Origin: Sneathia vaginalis
Lineage (GTDB): Bacteria; Fusobacteriota; Fusobacteriia; Fusobacteriales; Leptotrichiaceae
DNA: 64,000 nt
Assembly: GCF_000973085.1 (NCBI RefSeq)
Contig: NZ_CP011280.1
Coordinates: 708,642 to 772,641, forward strand
Direction of reading: 5' to 3'
Under the pieces are notes generated by a model that made no database searches, was not told the DNA's origin, and saw only the letters and a program-made list of their open reading frames with translations. Position 1 is the stretch's first letter, and each line of letters opens with the position of its first letter. Positions 1 through 8,730 of the stretch are shown here, piece by piece. A program made the position numbers and the translations under genes.

Positions 1-9
1 ATAAGAAAA

Positions 10-36
10 AATGAAGGTTTTAACCTTCATTTTTTA
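10..36 (-). terminator. Rho-independent terminator
   Basis: A 10-bp inverted repeat (AATGAAGGTT/AACCTTCATT, two-base loop) is flanked by A-runs and T-runs, so it could work in both directions. On the minus strand it ends the transcript of the membrane-protein gene, and the stop codon of that gene (27-29) lies inside the right arm. Confidence 0.75.
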
Positions 37-704
37 CTTATAGAACTTATTATCCTCTTTAATTTAGGATAAGATTTCAATAATCTTCTATACTTCTTAT
101 TAATCTTCTTTTCTATTCTGTGCGTTTTATACGAAATATTTTCTGCCATTTCATTTGACAACATCTTTAAGTCTTCATTTAATTTTTCTATTATCATACT
201 ATCTTTTTTAAGTGCTAATACCTTTAAAATACTTATTAAAAAATCATATAGCATTAATAATATTAATAAATATGTAACAAAGTCAATGTATCTTAAAAGA
301 CTAACAACAATATTTACTTTTGGTTGTAATATATACATTAATACTAAGGAAGCTACACCCCATAATAATGAAAATTTAAGACAAATATAGCCTTTAATAT
401 TAAATTTCTCATTTGTATAATCCCACCACTGAAGATTAAATATTTTTTCTAATACATATCCTGTTATAAACTCAAGAACTGTGGTTATTACAACAGAAAT
501 TATATAAAGACATATGGGATAATTTACAAACTTAGTTAGTAAAAATATCTCACATACTGCTCCAAATCCATATATAGGGCAGTATGAACCATTTAGAAAA
601 CCTCTATTTACAAAGTCCTCTCTTTCTAATGATGCATATATAACTTCCAAACACCAACCTAAAAATGAATATATAAAGAAATACCAAATATAATTATATA
701 TCAT
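27..704 (-). CDS. Putative ABC-transporter type IV / CmpB-like membrane protein
   Basis: A 225-aa polytopic membrane protein. The N-terminal segment SFLGWCLEVIY, the motif NRGFLNGSYCPIYGFGA and a later LQWWDYT-type motif are hallmarks of the putative ABC-transporter type IV family (PF06541, CmpB-like). Four to five hydrophobic helices cover residues 1-160, followed by a basic, probably cytoplasmic, coiled C-terminal tail. No nucleotide-binding domain is encoded nearby, so 'ABC transporter' is only a family label and the substrate is unknown. It is the last gene of the minus-strand run beginning at trpS/holA and is followed at once by a terminator. Confidence 0.75.
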   Translation of the reverse strand: MIYNYIWYFFIYSFLGWCLEVIYASLEREDFVNRGFLNGSYCPIYGFGAVCEIFLLTKFVNYPICLYIISVVITTVLEFITGYVLEKIFNLQWWDYTNEKFNIKGYICLKFSLLWGVASLVLMYILQPKVNIVVSLLRYIDFVTYLLILLMLYDFLISILKVLALKKDSMIIEKLNEDLKMLSNEMAENISYKTHRIEKKINKKYRRLLKSYPKLKRIISSISKK

Positions 705-1512
705 ATTTTTCCCTTCTAACTATAACCTTATTACCCATATTTAATTTTTTTATATTCTTACCATTTTTACCTATCATCTTTGAAAAATCTGTTGTGTATA
801 TTATTGTATACTTAACTGATTTTTCACAGTAAACAACGGTATCTAAATCTAGGTTATAAGGATATAAAATTAAGTCTTCTAATGTTTTTGATAAATATAT
901 TTTATCTAAAACTAAGTATTTACCATCTAAGGGTTTTAGAGTATTTGTTAAAATAAATGAACTCATAATTCTAACTTGATGAGGTAAAAAACTGTCTCCA
1001 ATAAATATTAAACTATCATCAATATATTCGATATGTATATCTCTTACTGTATTTTTTAAATACTTACCTTTTTTTGTAGTAAATTTTGAAAAGTCTTTAT
1101 TACCGCTAAGATCATTACATAGTTTTTCTATCTTTTCTCTTGAATTTACTATAAATTCTTTGGGATAAGAAAAAATATATTTTCTTTTTGCTATTAATTC
1201 TGGAAATTCTAAATATGGTATAGTCTTTTGTATCTTAATTACCATATCATATTTTAATAATGTATCTATATTTTCTTTTTCACTCATAAAATACAATATA
1301 TTTTCATTAGCACTAACGTCTTTATCCGTTCTACCTGCTTGTTGTATTCCCTTATACACATCAATATTTTCTTTTTTTAATAAGTCTTTAAAATATCCTT
1401 TTACAGTCTTTTTGTCCTTTAATTCATCAAAGCATGCATAATTAGATCCATCATATTTTATATAGACCATATATGCATTTAATTTCGTTTTTTCTAATCG
1501 TCTATCTAACAT
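694..1512 (-). CDS. TruA-like tRNA pseudouridine synthase with KH-like tail
   Basis: This is a member of the TruA family, which converts uridine to pseudouridine in the tRNA anticodon stem-loop. Visible motifs are the N-terminal YDGSNY, the catalytic-Asp motif AGRTDKDVSA, and KRKYIFSY matching the family R-R-Y-x-Y motif. The sequence is divergent for TruA, so a different RNA target is possible. After the synthase fold there is an extra C-terminal segment with a GKNG loop (IGKNGKNIKKL), like the GXXG loop of a KH RNA-binding domain. Three starts are possible. I chose the ATG at 1512, whose ATGTTAG overlaps the upstream cupin stop (translational coupling). An ATG at 1470 also fits family alignment. 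None has a good Shine-Dalgarno (SD) sequence. Confidence 0.75.
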   Translation of the reverse strand: MLDRRLEKTKLNAYMVYIKYDGSNYACFDELKDKKTVKGYFKDLLKKENIDVYKGIQQAGRTDKDVSANENILYFMSEKENIDTLLKYDMVIKIQKTIPYLEFPELIAKRKYIFSYPKEFIVNSREKIEKLCNDLSGNKDFSKFTTKKGKYLKNTVRDIHIEYIDDSLIFIGDSFLPHQVRIMSSFILTNTLKPLDGKYLVLDKIYLSKTLEDLILYPYNLDLDTVVYCEKSVKYTIIYTTDFSKMIGKNGKNIKKLNMGNKVIVRREKYDI

Positions 1513-1766
1513 TTTATAAACACACAAAGCCATATACAGTCTTCACTTGTAGATTTAACTCTATGTCTTACTCCTTTTTTTATATATTCAAAACTATCCT
1601 TAACTAATGGAATTTCTTTGTCTGTATATTCTAATATAGCAGAGCCATTCAATAAATAGACCAACTCGTCAATATCTTGTACCATCCAATCAGTGCTAGC
1701 ATTATTTGAATATATTCTTTCAATTCTTACTTCCTTATCATATATTGTCTTTACTACTTCACTCAT
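1506..1766 (-). CDS. Small cupin-domain protein
   Basis: An 86-aa single-domain cupin. The core has the expected pattern of beta strands: ELVYLLNGSAILEY, then a proline/aspartate turn (IPLVKDSFEYIKKG), then a histidine pair in GVRHRVKS. The usual first-motif metal-binding His-x-His is not obvious, so metal binding is uncertain. Small cupins bind sugars, metals or small metabolites, and nothing here fixes the ligand. It overlaps holA by 4 nt upstream and the TruA-like gene downstream, so the three are translationally coupled. Confidence 0.7.
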   Translation of the reverse strand: MSEVVKTIYDKEVRIERIYSNNASTDWMVQDIDELVYLLNGSAILEYTDKEIPLVKDSFEYIKKGVRHRVKSTSEDCIWLCVFIKC

Positions 1767-2653
1767 TTTTGTATCTCACTAATTACAAACCATAAAGCTA
1801 ATTTTTCATCTATTAGACCTTGCTTTATCTTATTTTCCATTTCATTACACTTTTTTAAGACTTCCATACACTTATTTTTATCAAATTTAAGTGCCTTATT
1901 TTTCAAAAATATTACATAATAATTAGCTTTAAAATATTTTTCAAACTCATCATATGTTTTTCTAAATTCCTCATAATTTTTACTTAAATTTAATATATTT
2001 AGCTTATGAAATATTGAAAAGTCATTATATATTGCATATATTAGGGGTATGTAATACTTATTATTAACTTTATCTAGATTAAATTTTCCCTCATATATTT
2101 CAGATAAATATTCATTTATTTTCTTTTCTTGATTCTCTAGCATAAGGCTTTTTACAACTTCAAAATCATACTTTCCATTAAGAGCACTCTTATACTTAAA
2201 AACTTCATTTTTTACATGTACATAGTCTTCTCCTATATATGAAAGTATCTTTTTTGCCTCTACCTTTGATACGCCTAAATTTTCTTTTACATAATCTATT
2301 ACTAAATCTTTAGTTTCCTCTATATTAAATATTTGTGCATCTAATGCTTTAAACTCTTTTACATATGGATTTTTACCTTTATATTCAAAAAAGTAATCAA
2401 TAGCTATACTCTTATTCTCATCCTTATGTAATTTCAAATATTCAATAAGATCCTTTATATTCTTTAATTTCTCACATCTTTTTAGTATAACTAAATCATT
2501 TGTAGGAAATATTGACACATTTGATATATCTTCAAGAAAATTATCGTATTCATCTTGTATATTAGCATCATACACTCTTACACTATCAAAATCTTTTTTT
2601 AAATCATCTAGCTTTATTAATCTTGCATTAATACCTGTAATATAATAAATCAT
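1763..2653 (-). CDS. holA: DNA polymerase III delta subunit
   Basis: The 296-aa length and architecture fit the delta subunit of the clamp loader, which opens the beta sliding clamp during replication. An N-terminal degenerate AAA+ region has no Walker A motif, as expected for delta. It includes DLVILKRCEKLKNIKDLIEYL and then a helical lid with LVIDYVKENLGVSKVEAK. The sequence is divergent, as is usual for HolA. It overlaps trpS by 4 nt (ATGA type) and the cupin gene by 4 nt, so it sits inside a tight operon. Confidence 0.85.
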   Translation of the reverse strand: MIYYITGINARLIKLDDLKKDFDSVRVYDANIQDEYDNFLEDISNVSIFPTNDLVILKRCEKLKNIKDLIEYLKLHKDENKSIAIDYFFEYKGKNPYVKEFKALDAQIFNIEETKDLVIDYVKENLGVSKVEAKKILSYIGEDYVHVKNEVFKYKSALNGKYDFEVVKSLMLENQEKKINEYLSEIYEGKFNLDKVNNKYYIPLIYAIYNDFSIFHKLNILNLSKNYEEFRKTYDEFEKYFKANYYVIFLKNKALKFDKNKCMEVLKKCNEMENKIKQGLIDEKLALWFVISEIQK

Positions 2654-3615
2654 TTATATAATCCTACAGTCTTTCTAACTACATCCATTTTTGCTTGGGC
2701 TATCTTGTTTGCCTTAATCTTACCCTCATTTAAAATTTCATGTATATAGTCTAAATTATCAGCTAGTTTTTCTCTTTTCTTTCTAGCTTCACCAAAGTAA
2801 TCTAATATTTTTTCAAACAATTCTTTTTTAGCATGACCATAACCATAGTTACCATTAATGAATTTTTGTTTCATAGCTTCTAACTCTTCTTTTGTTGCAA
2901 ATAGGCTATATATCTTAGTAATATTATTATCTGGATCTTTTGATTCTTCTAATGTCTTACTATCTGTAACTATAGACATTACTTGCTTTTTTAATTGCTT
3001 TTCAGGCACAAACATATTAATCATATTTCCATATGACTTACTCATTTTTTCACCATCTACACCTGTTACCACAGCAACATTTTCCATAATTAAATCATTA
3101 GGTAACTTAAATACTTCTTTTTGATAATGTTCATTAAACTTAATTGCTATATCTCTTGCAAATTCTACGTGTTGCTTTTGATCTTTACCAACTGGAACAT
3201 AGTCTGTATCATACATTAAAATATCAGCAGCCATTAAAACAGGATATGTAAATAAACCAGTATTAGGTTTTAATCCTTTAGCTATTTTATCTTTATATGC
3301 ATGTCCCCTTTCAAGTAACGCTACAGGTGTTACGTTATTTAATATCCACATCAATTCAGTATGGCATGGTACATCAGATTGTAAAAAAACTATTGATTTT
3401 TTAGGATCAAGTCCCAATGCTAAATAGTCAAGTAAGACATTAATTGTATTTTCTCTTAACTTGACTGGATCTGGATTAGATGTAAGTGCATGATAGTCTG
3501 CTAAAAAGTATAGACCTTCATACTTATCTTGCAAGTCTACAAATTGTTTTAACGCACCAAAATAGTTACCTATATGTAGGATACCACTAGGTTGTATTCC
3601 TGATAAACTTCTCAT
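2650..3615 (-). CDS. trpS: Tryptophanyl-tRNA synthetase
   Basis: A 321-aa class I aminoacyl-tRNA synthetase that charges tRNA-Trp. It starts MRSLSGIQPSGILHIGNYFG, containing the HIGH-class signature as HIGN, and has the KMSKS loop as GEKMSKSYGN near residue 195. Length and motifs match the standard bacterial compact TrpRS. It is preceded by nadV with a 13-nt gap. No T-box leader is visible, because the gene lies inside an operon. Confidence 0.97.
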   Translation of the reverse strand: MRSLSGIQPSGILHIGNYFGALKQFVDLQDKYEGLYFLADYHALTSNPDPVKLRENTINVLLDYLALGLDPKKSIVFLQSDVPCHTELMWILNNVTPVALLERGHAYKDKIAKGLKPNTGLFTYPVLMAADILMYDTDYVPVGKDQKQHVEFARDIAIKFNEHYQKEVFKLPNDLIMENVAVVTGVDGEKMSKSYGNMINMFVPEKQLKKQVMSIVTDSKTLEESKDPDNNITKIYSLFATKEELEAMKQKFINGNYGYGHAKKELFEKILDYFGEARKKREKLADNLDYIHEILNEGKIKANKIAQAKMDVVRKTVGLYK

Positions 3616-3628
3616 TTATTGCTCCTAA

Positions 3629-5056
3629 CTAAAATATTCTTTTTAATTCTGGTATATAATATTTTTCTTCATTTTCTCTTACTTCATCTAGAGTGTATTC
3701 TTTTAATATTTTACCATTTTCAAATACAGTTTCCATTAAGCTAGATTCATGATAAGTATTTTCTGGTAAATTTGATATATTTACAGAAATATATTTACCA
3801 TCATTGTTTTTTATAAGGTCTAGTCTACCTTTCTTGCTTATTTTACCTCTATCTGTTATAGGATTCTTATATACATCAATATATTTATCTTTTACTTTTA
3901 CACAACTACACTTCATAGCGAACTTGTGTGTATCACGGTTCATACTTGAGTGTTCATTTCCTTGTAATAGTGAACCTCCACAACCTAATGCAATATTATC
4001 TATAGCATATCCACTATCACAAACACTCTTTAGTATATCCCATGTTGTATCTTCATGGACATTATCACCTTGTATAATTCTTGTATGATTCAATACCTTG
4101 TATCCTTTGCTATTAACTACAGAACCATAGGCATCGTCTAATTTTTCTAAGACAAATAATACATTAGCAATAGCATCACCACTATCTGGTCTAACTATTA
4201 CAGGGAATGTTCTTTTTTCTATTATATCTTTTAAGTCTTTACAAATAATATTTTCAACAGCACTAAAGAAATTGTATGAATCACATACAACAGAAACTGG
4301 ATTATTTGGGAATGCTTCTATTATATGTTTCATTGCATCTTTTTCTTTATCTCTACCCCATGATGTAACTGTACTATGTTCAGCAGCAGGAATTGAAAAT
4401 CCTGGCATAGGGCATGAGTAATATCTTCTTCCTAATTCTAGAGAATTAATATTATCTGTTCCCTTAAAATTAGTTAAATGTGCCAAACCACCAATAGCAG
4501 CTGTTTCTTCACTAGAAGCACCTCTATATCCAAAATCATGGAACTTAAATGGTAGTTCAGATTCAGTATTATCTGATGTTATATCTAAAAAATGTCTTAT
4601 TATTTGCTTTGTCTTAAATGAATAAGTTGCAACTGTTGTGGGATACCATACTTTTAAAATTAATGGTTCTAACCATGAAACTAACCATGGTGTTTTTTCA
4701 CATGTTGATTCTATTGTAACTAGTACATTATGATTAGGAATTATTGCTCCTTCTGGAACTGCTCTTATTCTTAAAGGTAAATGTCCATCTAATTCATTTA
4801 CAATATAGTCCCAACCACTTCTATCAAACGGTACTCCGTGTAATTTGAATATTTCTTCTGCTTCGTCAACCATTTCTTTAGTAACTTTTTTTGATAGATA
4901 CTTCTTCAAATAATATTGTAAACCAAAGAATTTAGTATATCCATAAAGGCCACCTCTACTTTCAATGTAGCTATGCATATATGTCATACCTTCTGGATAT
5001 TGTTTAGGATGTGTAACCTTGTATGAATCACAATCTAAAACAAGATTTCTACTCAT
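3629..5056 (-). CDS. nadV: Nicotinamide phosphoribosyltransferase
   Basis: A 475-aa protein that makes nicotinamide mononucleotide from nicotinamide and PRPP, the first step of the short NAD salvage route. The NAMPT/NadV signatures are present: DCDSYKVTHPKQYPEGM at the N-terminus, HDFGYRGASSEETAAIGG near residue 190, the phosphoribosyl-binding IVRPDSGD, and GCGGSLLQ near residue 360. An excellent ribosome site (AGGAGG) lies 8 nt before the ATG. The gene lies just after the tmRNA terminator, so it needs read-through or a promoter overlapping the tmRNA gene. The presence of NadV suggests reliance on host nicotinamide, which is an inference. Confidence 0.93.
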   Translation of the reverse strand: MSRNLVLDCDSYKVTHPKQYPEGMTYMHSYIESRGGLYGYTKFFGLQYYLKKYLSKKVTKEMVDEAEEIFKLHGVPFDRSGWDYIVNELDGHLPLRIRAVPEGAIIPNHNVLVTIESTCEKTPWLVSWLEPLILKVWYPTTVATYSFKTKQIIRHFLDITSDNTESELPFKFHDFGYRGASSEETAAIGGLAHLTNFKGTDNINSLELGRRYYSCPMPGFSIPAAEHSTVTSWGRDKEKDAMKHIIEAFPNNPVSVVCDSYNFFSAVENIICKDLKDIIEKRTFPVIVRPDSGDAIANVLFVLEKLDDAYGSVVNSKGYKVLNHTRIIQGDNVHEDTTWDILKSVCDSGYAIDNIALGCGGSLLQGNEHSSMNRDTHKFAMKCSCVKVKDKYIDVYKNPITDRGKISKKGRLDLIKNNDGKYISVNISNLPENTYHESSLMETVFENGKILKEYTLDEVRENEEKYYIPELKRIF

Positions 5057-5070
5057 AATAATGCCTCCTA

Positions 5071-5100
5071 TTTTTAAAAAAGCTACAAACTAATGTAGCT
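5071..5100 (-). terminator. tmRNA terminator
   Basis: On the minus strand the sequence reads AGCTAC, an 8-nt loop, GTAGCT and then a T-run. It lies 24 nt past the CCA end of the tmRNA and immediately before the ribosome site of nadV. Confidence 0.8.
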
Positions 5101-5123
5101 AGTCTAAGTTATTATTAAATTCT

Positions 5124-5452
5124 TGGTGGAAGTGACGAGAATTGAACTCGTGTCCAAAATAAGACTACATACTACTTTCTACAAGTTTATGCAATTTAAC
5201 TTTTTCGTTTAGAGATGCTAAATTGCCAAAGGGCTCTAAACTAGGTTATTAATTTCCTTTATAAATATAACCATAATTATAAAGTAAGCTATATAAATAA
5301 CATTTATACTAAGCCTATAGCAAGCCTAGCAAAATGGTTGCGTTACTACGCAGCTAATTTATAACTGTTTCCAATTATTTTAAAAAAGATTTATAGTATC
5401 ACTACTACTTGCTTATAACATGGTTCTTATCCTGTCGAAACCTGACACTCCC
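5124..5452 (-). ncRNA. ssrA: Transfer-messenger RNA (tmRNA)
   Basis: The two ends form a tRNA-like acceptor stem (5' GGGAGTG pairs with 3' CACTTCC followed by ACCA). The 5' end carries the tmRNA consensus GTCAGGTTTCGACAGG, and the 3' end carries a T-arm with GTTCAATTC. The internal reading frame ends ...TTA GCT GCG TAG at 5346, giving the predicted tag GNSYKLAA (5349-5372) if the resume codon is GGA, as the alignment with LAA-ending tags suggests. tmRNA with SmpB rescues stalled ribosomes and tags the nascent chain for proteases. It lies directly downstream of smpB and rnr, the classical order for this pathway. Confidence 0.95.
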
Positions 5453-5468
5453 ATCTATGTGAATTATA

Positions 5469-5903
5469 TCAATTTTTTTGTCTTAATTCAAGTTTTATTG
5501 CTTTTTGCTTTAATGTCTCTCTTTTATCGTAATTTTTCTTACCACGTGCAAGAGCTATTTCAACCTTTATATACTTTCTGCTTGTATAAACTGATAAAGG
5601 TACTAATGTTAGCCCTTTTTCTTGTATTTTTTCTTTTAATTTATTTATCTCTTTTCTATGCATTAATAATTTTCTAGTCCTTGTTTCACTATATTTATTA
5701 TTTATATTCCCAAAGTCATAAGCCTTTATATGCATATTTAGGATAAATAATTCCTGTTTTAATATTTTAACATACGATTCTTTTATACTAACTTTACCTT
5801 CTCTAATAGATTTAACTTCTGTTCCAACTAATTCTATACCACATTCGAACTTATCTAGTATAAAATAATCAAAATTTGCCTTCTTATTTCTTGCTATTAC
5901 CAT
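5469..5903 (-). CDS. smpB: SsrA-binding protein SmpB
   Basis: A 144-aa protein that binds tmRNA and delivers it to stalled ribosomes. The SmpB core is clear: ARNKKANFDYFILDKFECGI, GTEVKSIREGKVSIKESYV, and the lysine-rich C-terminal tail after ARGKKNYDKRE. It overlaps the end of rnr by 20 nt and its stop is 16 nt from the 5' end of the tmRNA, so the three products of the trans-translation and RNA decay pathway are probably co-transcribed. Confidence 0.97.
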   Translation of the reverse strand: MVIARNKKANFDYFILDKFECGIELVGTEVKSIREGKVSIKESYVKILKQELFILNMHIKAYDFGNINNKYSETRTRKLLMHRKEINKLKEKIQEKGLTLVPLSVYTSRKYIKVEIALARGKKNYDKRETLKQKAIKLELRQKN

Positions 5904-7683
5904 TTACCAACCTCTTTACATAAATTTTACCCTTTAACATATCTGTACCTACAACCATAACTTCTAAATTCTCTCCTAAGTGTGCTTTAATATCATCTAA
6001 TAATTCAGCTTCAATATAGTTTTCAAGATTTACAAAACATCTATCATTATTTATGGAAGTAACCATAGCCTTATACTTCTTACCTAAATTTTTCATCATA
6101 TATTCAGTTAACTTTATATCTCTTGCTAAATACTCCATTTTTTGTGCTCTTCTCTCATTATTAGATATTGTTTTACATATTGTATTTAACTTCTTATTTA
6201 TTCTTTCTTTTTTAAATTCACTCATATACTTATCCATTGATTCTAACAATATTCTATGAACCATTAAATCTGAATATCGTCTTATGGGTGAGGTAAAGTG
6301 AAGATAATTTTTTAATGATAAACCAAAATGCCCCTTATTATCCTTAGAATAAATAGCTTTTTTCATGGAATTTAATATCATTTTATGTATAAAATATCCT
6401 AATTTTGTATCTTTTGTAAGCTCTATTATTTTTTGTAATTTTTTAATTAAATTTTTAGGATTTTTAACTTCATAATTTAGATCTTTTAATTGTTCATTTA
6501 GTGCTTGCATTGATTCTAAGCTTGGTTTTTCATGTATTCTATAAACACAAGGTATTTCATTGTAGAACATATAGTTTGCGACTTGTTCATTTGCAGCTAT
6601 CATAAAGTTTTCAATTAAAATTTCTGCCTTATCTCTTTTTCTTAGCTCAATCTTACAAAGCCTATTATCATCACCAATTTTTAGCTTCAATTCTTGAATT
6701 TCAAATTCTAAAGTCCCTCTTTTTTTTGATAATATAGTCAACTTTTCAGATAATTCTTGCATATTAAATAGCATATCGCTATATTCAAAATCACGTATGT
6801 CATTATTTAAAATTTCATTAACTCCTTCATAAGTTAACTTATGACGACTTCGTATTTTTGATCTTACTATATCACTACTTATAACATTACCATTATCATC
6901 ATACTTAATTATTACACTAAGTGTTAACTTATCTTCATTAGGATTTAGTGAACATAAATCATTAGTTAATCTTTGAGGTAACATAGGTATTACTCTATCA
7001 TACAAATATACAGAATTTGATCTAGTATATGCTTCTTTATCAATTAAACTATCTTTTTTCACATAACTAGATACATCCGCTATAGATACCACTAAATAGT
7101 ATCCATAATCTTTCTTTTCTAAATATACTGCATCATCCATATCCTTTGTATCTGAACCATCTATAGTTACATGGTATAGACTTGTTAAGTCTACTCTTTT
7201 TTCTTTTGTAATAGTTAAATTATCTACTTCGGCTAATACTTCTTTACTAAATTTATGAGGTATATTTAGAGCCTCTATCTTAGAACTTACAACATTTTCT
7301 GCTTTAAGTGTATTCCCATAATTTTTTATAACCTTTGCTTCAGGACTCTTATTTCTATTACCCCAATCATATATTTTTATCTTAACTAAATCATAGTTTT
7401 TTGAATTTAAATTATTTTTTTTCTTAATGTATACATCTTTTAATACCTTATCTAGTACAACAAATGAAAAGTTTTTACTATTTTCTATTACACCAACAAA
7501 TTCATCAGTGTTTCTAGTTATTATCCTATTTACTTTTACTTCATCACCTTTTAATATACTAAAGTCTACTGTGTCTTTATCACATGCAGTTAGCATATTT
7601 TTAGATCTCACAAAATATTTTGTATTATCATTTGAAGTTATAAAGCTAAAGCGTTTATTTACAAATATAACCTCACCTATCAT
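5884..7683 (-). CDS. rnr: Ribonuclease R (short form)
   Basis: A 3'-5' exoribonuclease of the RNase II/R family. The catalytic RNB domain (about residues 160-490) has the acidic cluster DGSDTKDMDDAVYLEK and the motif SPIRRYSDLMVHR. Two short OB/cold-shock-like segments come first and a weak S1-like domain follows (residues 530-590). At 599 aa it is shorter than typical RNase R and lacks the usual N-terminal helix-turn-helix and the long basic tail. It overlaps yqeK by 4 nt and smpB by 20 nt, which supports a role with trans-translation. Confidence 0.93.
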   Translation of the reverse strand: MIGEVIFVNKRFSFITSNDNTKYFVRSKNMLTACDKDTVDFSILKGDEVKVNRIITRNTDEFVGVIENSKNFSFVVLDKVLKDVYIKKKNNLNSKNYDLVKIKIYDWGNRNKSPEAKVIKNYGNTLKAENVVSSKIEALNIPHKFSKEVLAEVDNLTITKEKRVDLTSLYHVTIDGSDTKDMDDAVYLEKKDYGYYLVVSIADVSSYVKKDSLIDKEAYTRSNSVYLYDRVIPMLPQRLTNDLCSLNPNEDKLTLSVIIKYDDNGNVISSDIVRSKIRSRHKLTYEGVNEILNNDIRDFEYSDMLFNMQELSEKLTILSKKRGTLEFEIQELKLKIGDDNRLCKIELRKRDKAEILIENFMIAANEQVANYMFYNEIPCVYRIHEKPSLESMQALNEQLKDLNYEVKNPKNLIKKLQKIIELTKDTKLGYFIHKMILNSMKKAIYSKDNKGHFGLSLKNYLHFTSPIRRYSDLMVHRILLESMDKYMSEFKKERINKKLNTICKTISNNERRAQKMEYLARDIKLTEYMMKNLGKKYKAMVTSINNDRCFVNLENYIEAELLDDIKAHLGENLEVMVVGTDMLKGKIYVKRLVNGNSKK

Positions 7684-8225
7684 TTATTTTCCTCCAATAA
7701 TGTATTATAGAACTCTATTGTATATGGGTGTATTTGCTTTCTATTAGAAAACAAATACTTAACTTTATGTTCTATTTCATATATTATACCCTCATTTAAA
7801 GATTTAAAAACTCTATCCCGTATTTCTTCAACACCTTCATAATTTCTTCCTAATTCTATTGCATCTGAAATATATACAACCTTTTCAATATCTGACATAT
7901 TTTTTTTACCAAATGTATGATATTTAATACATGATATGATTCTATCGTCTTTTATTCCTAACTTTTCACATAACCTTGCACCAGCTAAGCCATGCAATAT
8001 ATTCTTATTCATCATACCACAAGCATCTTTAATATCTTCCTTAGTTAATAGTTTTACCATTTCATCTAAACTAAGTTCTTTTGCAATATCATGTAGGTAT
8101 GCGGCTGTTACTGCGATGTTATCGATATTGTATTTATCACATAATTTTTGTGCCATCTCTTTTGTTCTAACACAGTGATTATATCTTTCATCTGAGAGAT
8201 ATTTTTTTAAATATTCTGTATACAT
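7680..8225 (-). CDS. yqeK: HD-domain Ap4A hydrolase YqeK
   Basis: A 181-aa HD-superfamily phosphohydrolase. The metal ligands of the YqeK family are visible: NHCVRTKEMA, then AAYLHDIAKEL (the HD pair), NILHGLAGA, and KYHTFGKK followed by YISDAIE. Members hydrolyse diadenosine tetraphosphate symmetrically to ADP. In many bacteria the gene is near nadD/rsfS, but here it opens the rnr-smpB-ssrA unit. It begins 24 nt before the terminator that ends the GerMN-like gene. Confidence 0.88.
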   Translation of the reverse strand: MYTEYLKKYLSDERYNHCVRTKEMAQKLCDKYNIDNIAVTAAYLHDIAKELSLDEMVKLLTKEDIKDACGMMNKNILHGLAGARLCEKLGIKDDRIISCIKYHTFGKKNMSDIEKVVYISDAIELGRNYEGVEEIRDRVFKSLNEGIIYEIEHKVKYLFSNRKQIHPYTIEFYNTLLEENK

Positions 8226-8241
8226 TTTATCTCCTTACCTT

Positions 8242-8270
8242 AAAAAAGACCCTACAAATGTGTGTAGGGT
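8242..8270 (-). terminator. Rho-independent terminator
   Basis: On the minus strand ACCCTAC, an 8-nt loop, GTAGGGT is followed by CTTTTTT. It closes the lon-distal unit (yajC, amidase, GerMN-like gene) and separates it from yqeK. Confidence 0.85.
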
Positions 8271-8722
8271 TAATTGTTTGAATCTACTTGAATAGTTATA
8301 GTCCCTAAATCAGGATATGCTTCTTTCAATGTCTTTGTTATTGAAGTTTGTAGACCTTTTAATGTACTACGTGATAAATCTTTAAATTCTTCACTTAGCT
8401 TTATTAAAATATCTCCAGATTCTAACTTATATACTGCAAGTAAACACATATTTTCATTTATAAATGATGAATTATCAAGGATTGCTTGTACGTAATCATC
8501 ATATTCAACTGTTTTAATATTATCTATTACTACACTTTTAGGCTCTATTTTGTCATGAACCGCATCATATACATTGATATTAATAGTACTTTTTTCTACT
8601 TTAGTTGTATTTTCTGTACTAGTTTGTTCAGTACTTATAGGCTTAACCTTATTAAATATATTAAGTGCTATACTAATAACTATCAATAATACTAGTATTA
8701 TTGTTAAAATATATTTTTTCAT
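8270..8722 (-). CDS. GerMN-domain-like exported protein
   Basis: A 150-aa protein with one N-terminal hydrophobic segment (residues 4-24), a Ser/Thr-rich linker and a folded region from about residue 45. The pattern ININVYD...EPKSVVIDN...YVQAILDN...ILIKLSEEF, ending in LKEAYPDLGTITIQVD, resembles GerMN/sporulation-and-spore-germination domains. These also occur in non-sporulating bacteria as cell-wall proteins. It follows the amidase gene by 8 nt, so it may act with it at the envelope. Function is inferred from context only. Confidence 0.6.
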   Translation of the reverse strand: MKKYILTIILVLLIVISIALNIFNKVKPISTEQTSTENTTKVEKSTININVYDAVHDKIEPKSVVIDNIKTVEYDDYVQAILDNSSFINENMCLLAVYKLESGDILIKLSEEFKDLSRSTLKGLQTSITKTLKEAYPDLGTITIQVDSNN

Positions 8723-8730
8723 AATTCACC

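Noticed and set aside
5420-5677. Plus-strand 85-aa open frame across the tmRNA and smpB
   Set aside because: It is the reverse strand of tmRNA and SmpB, is hydrophobic by composition only and has no ribosome site.
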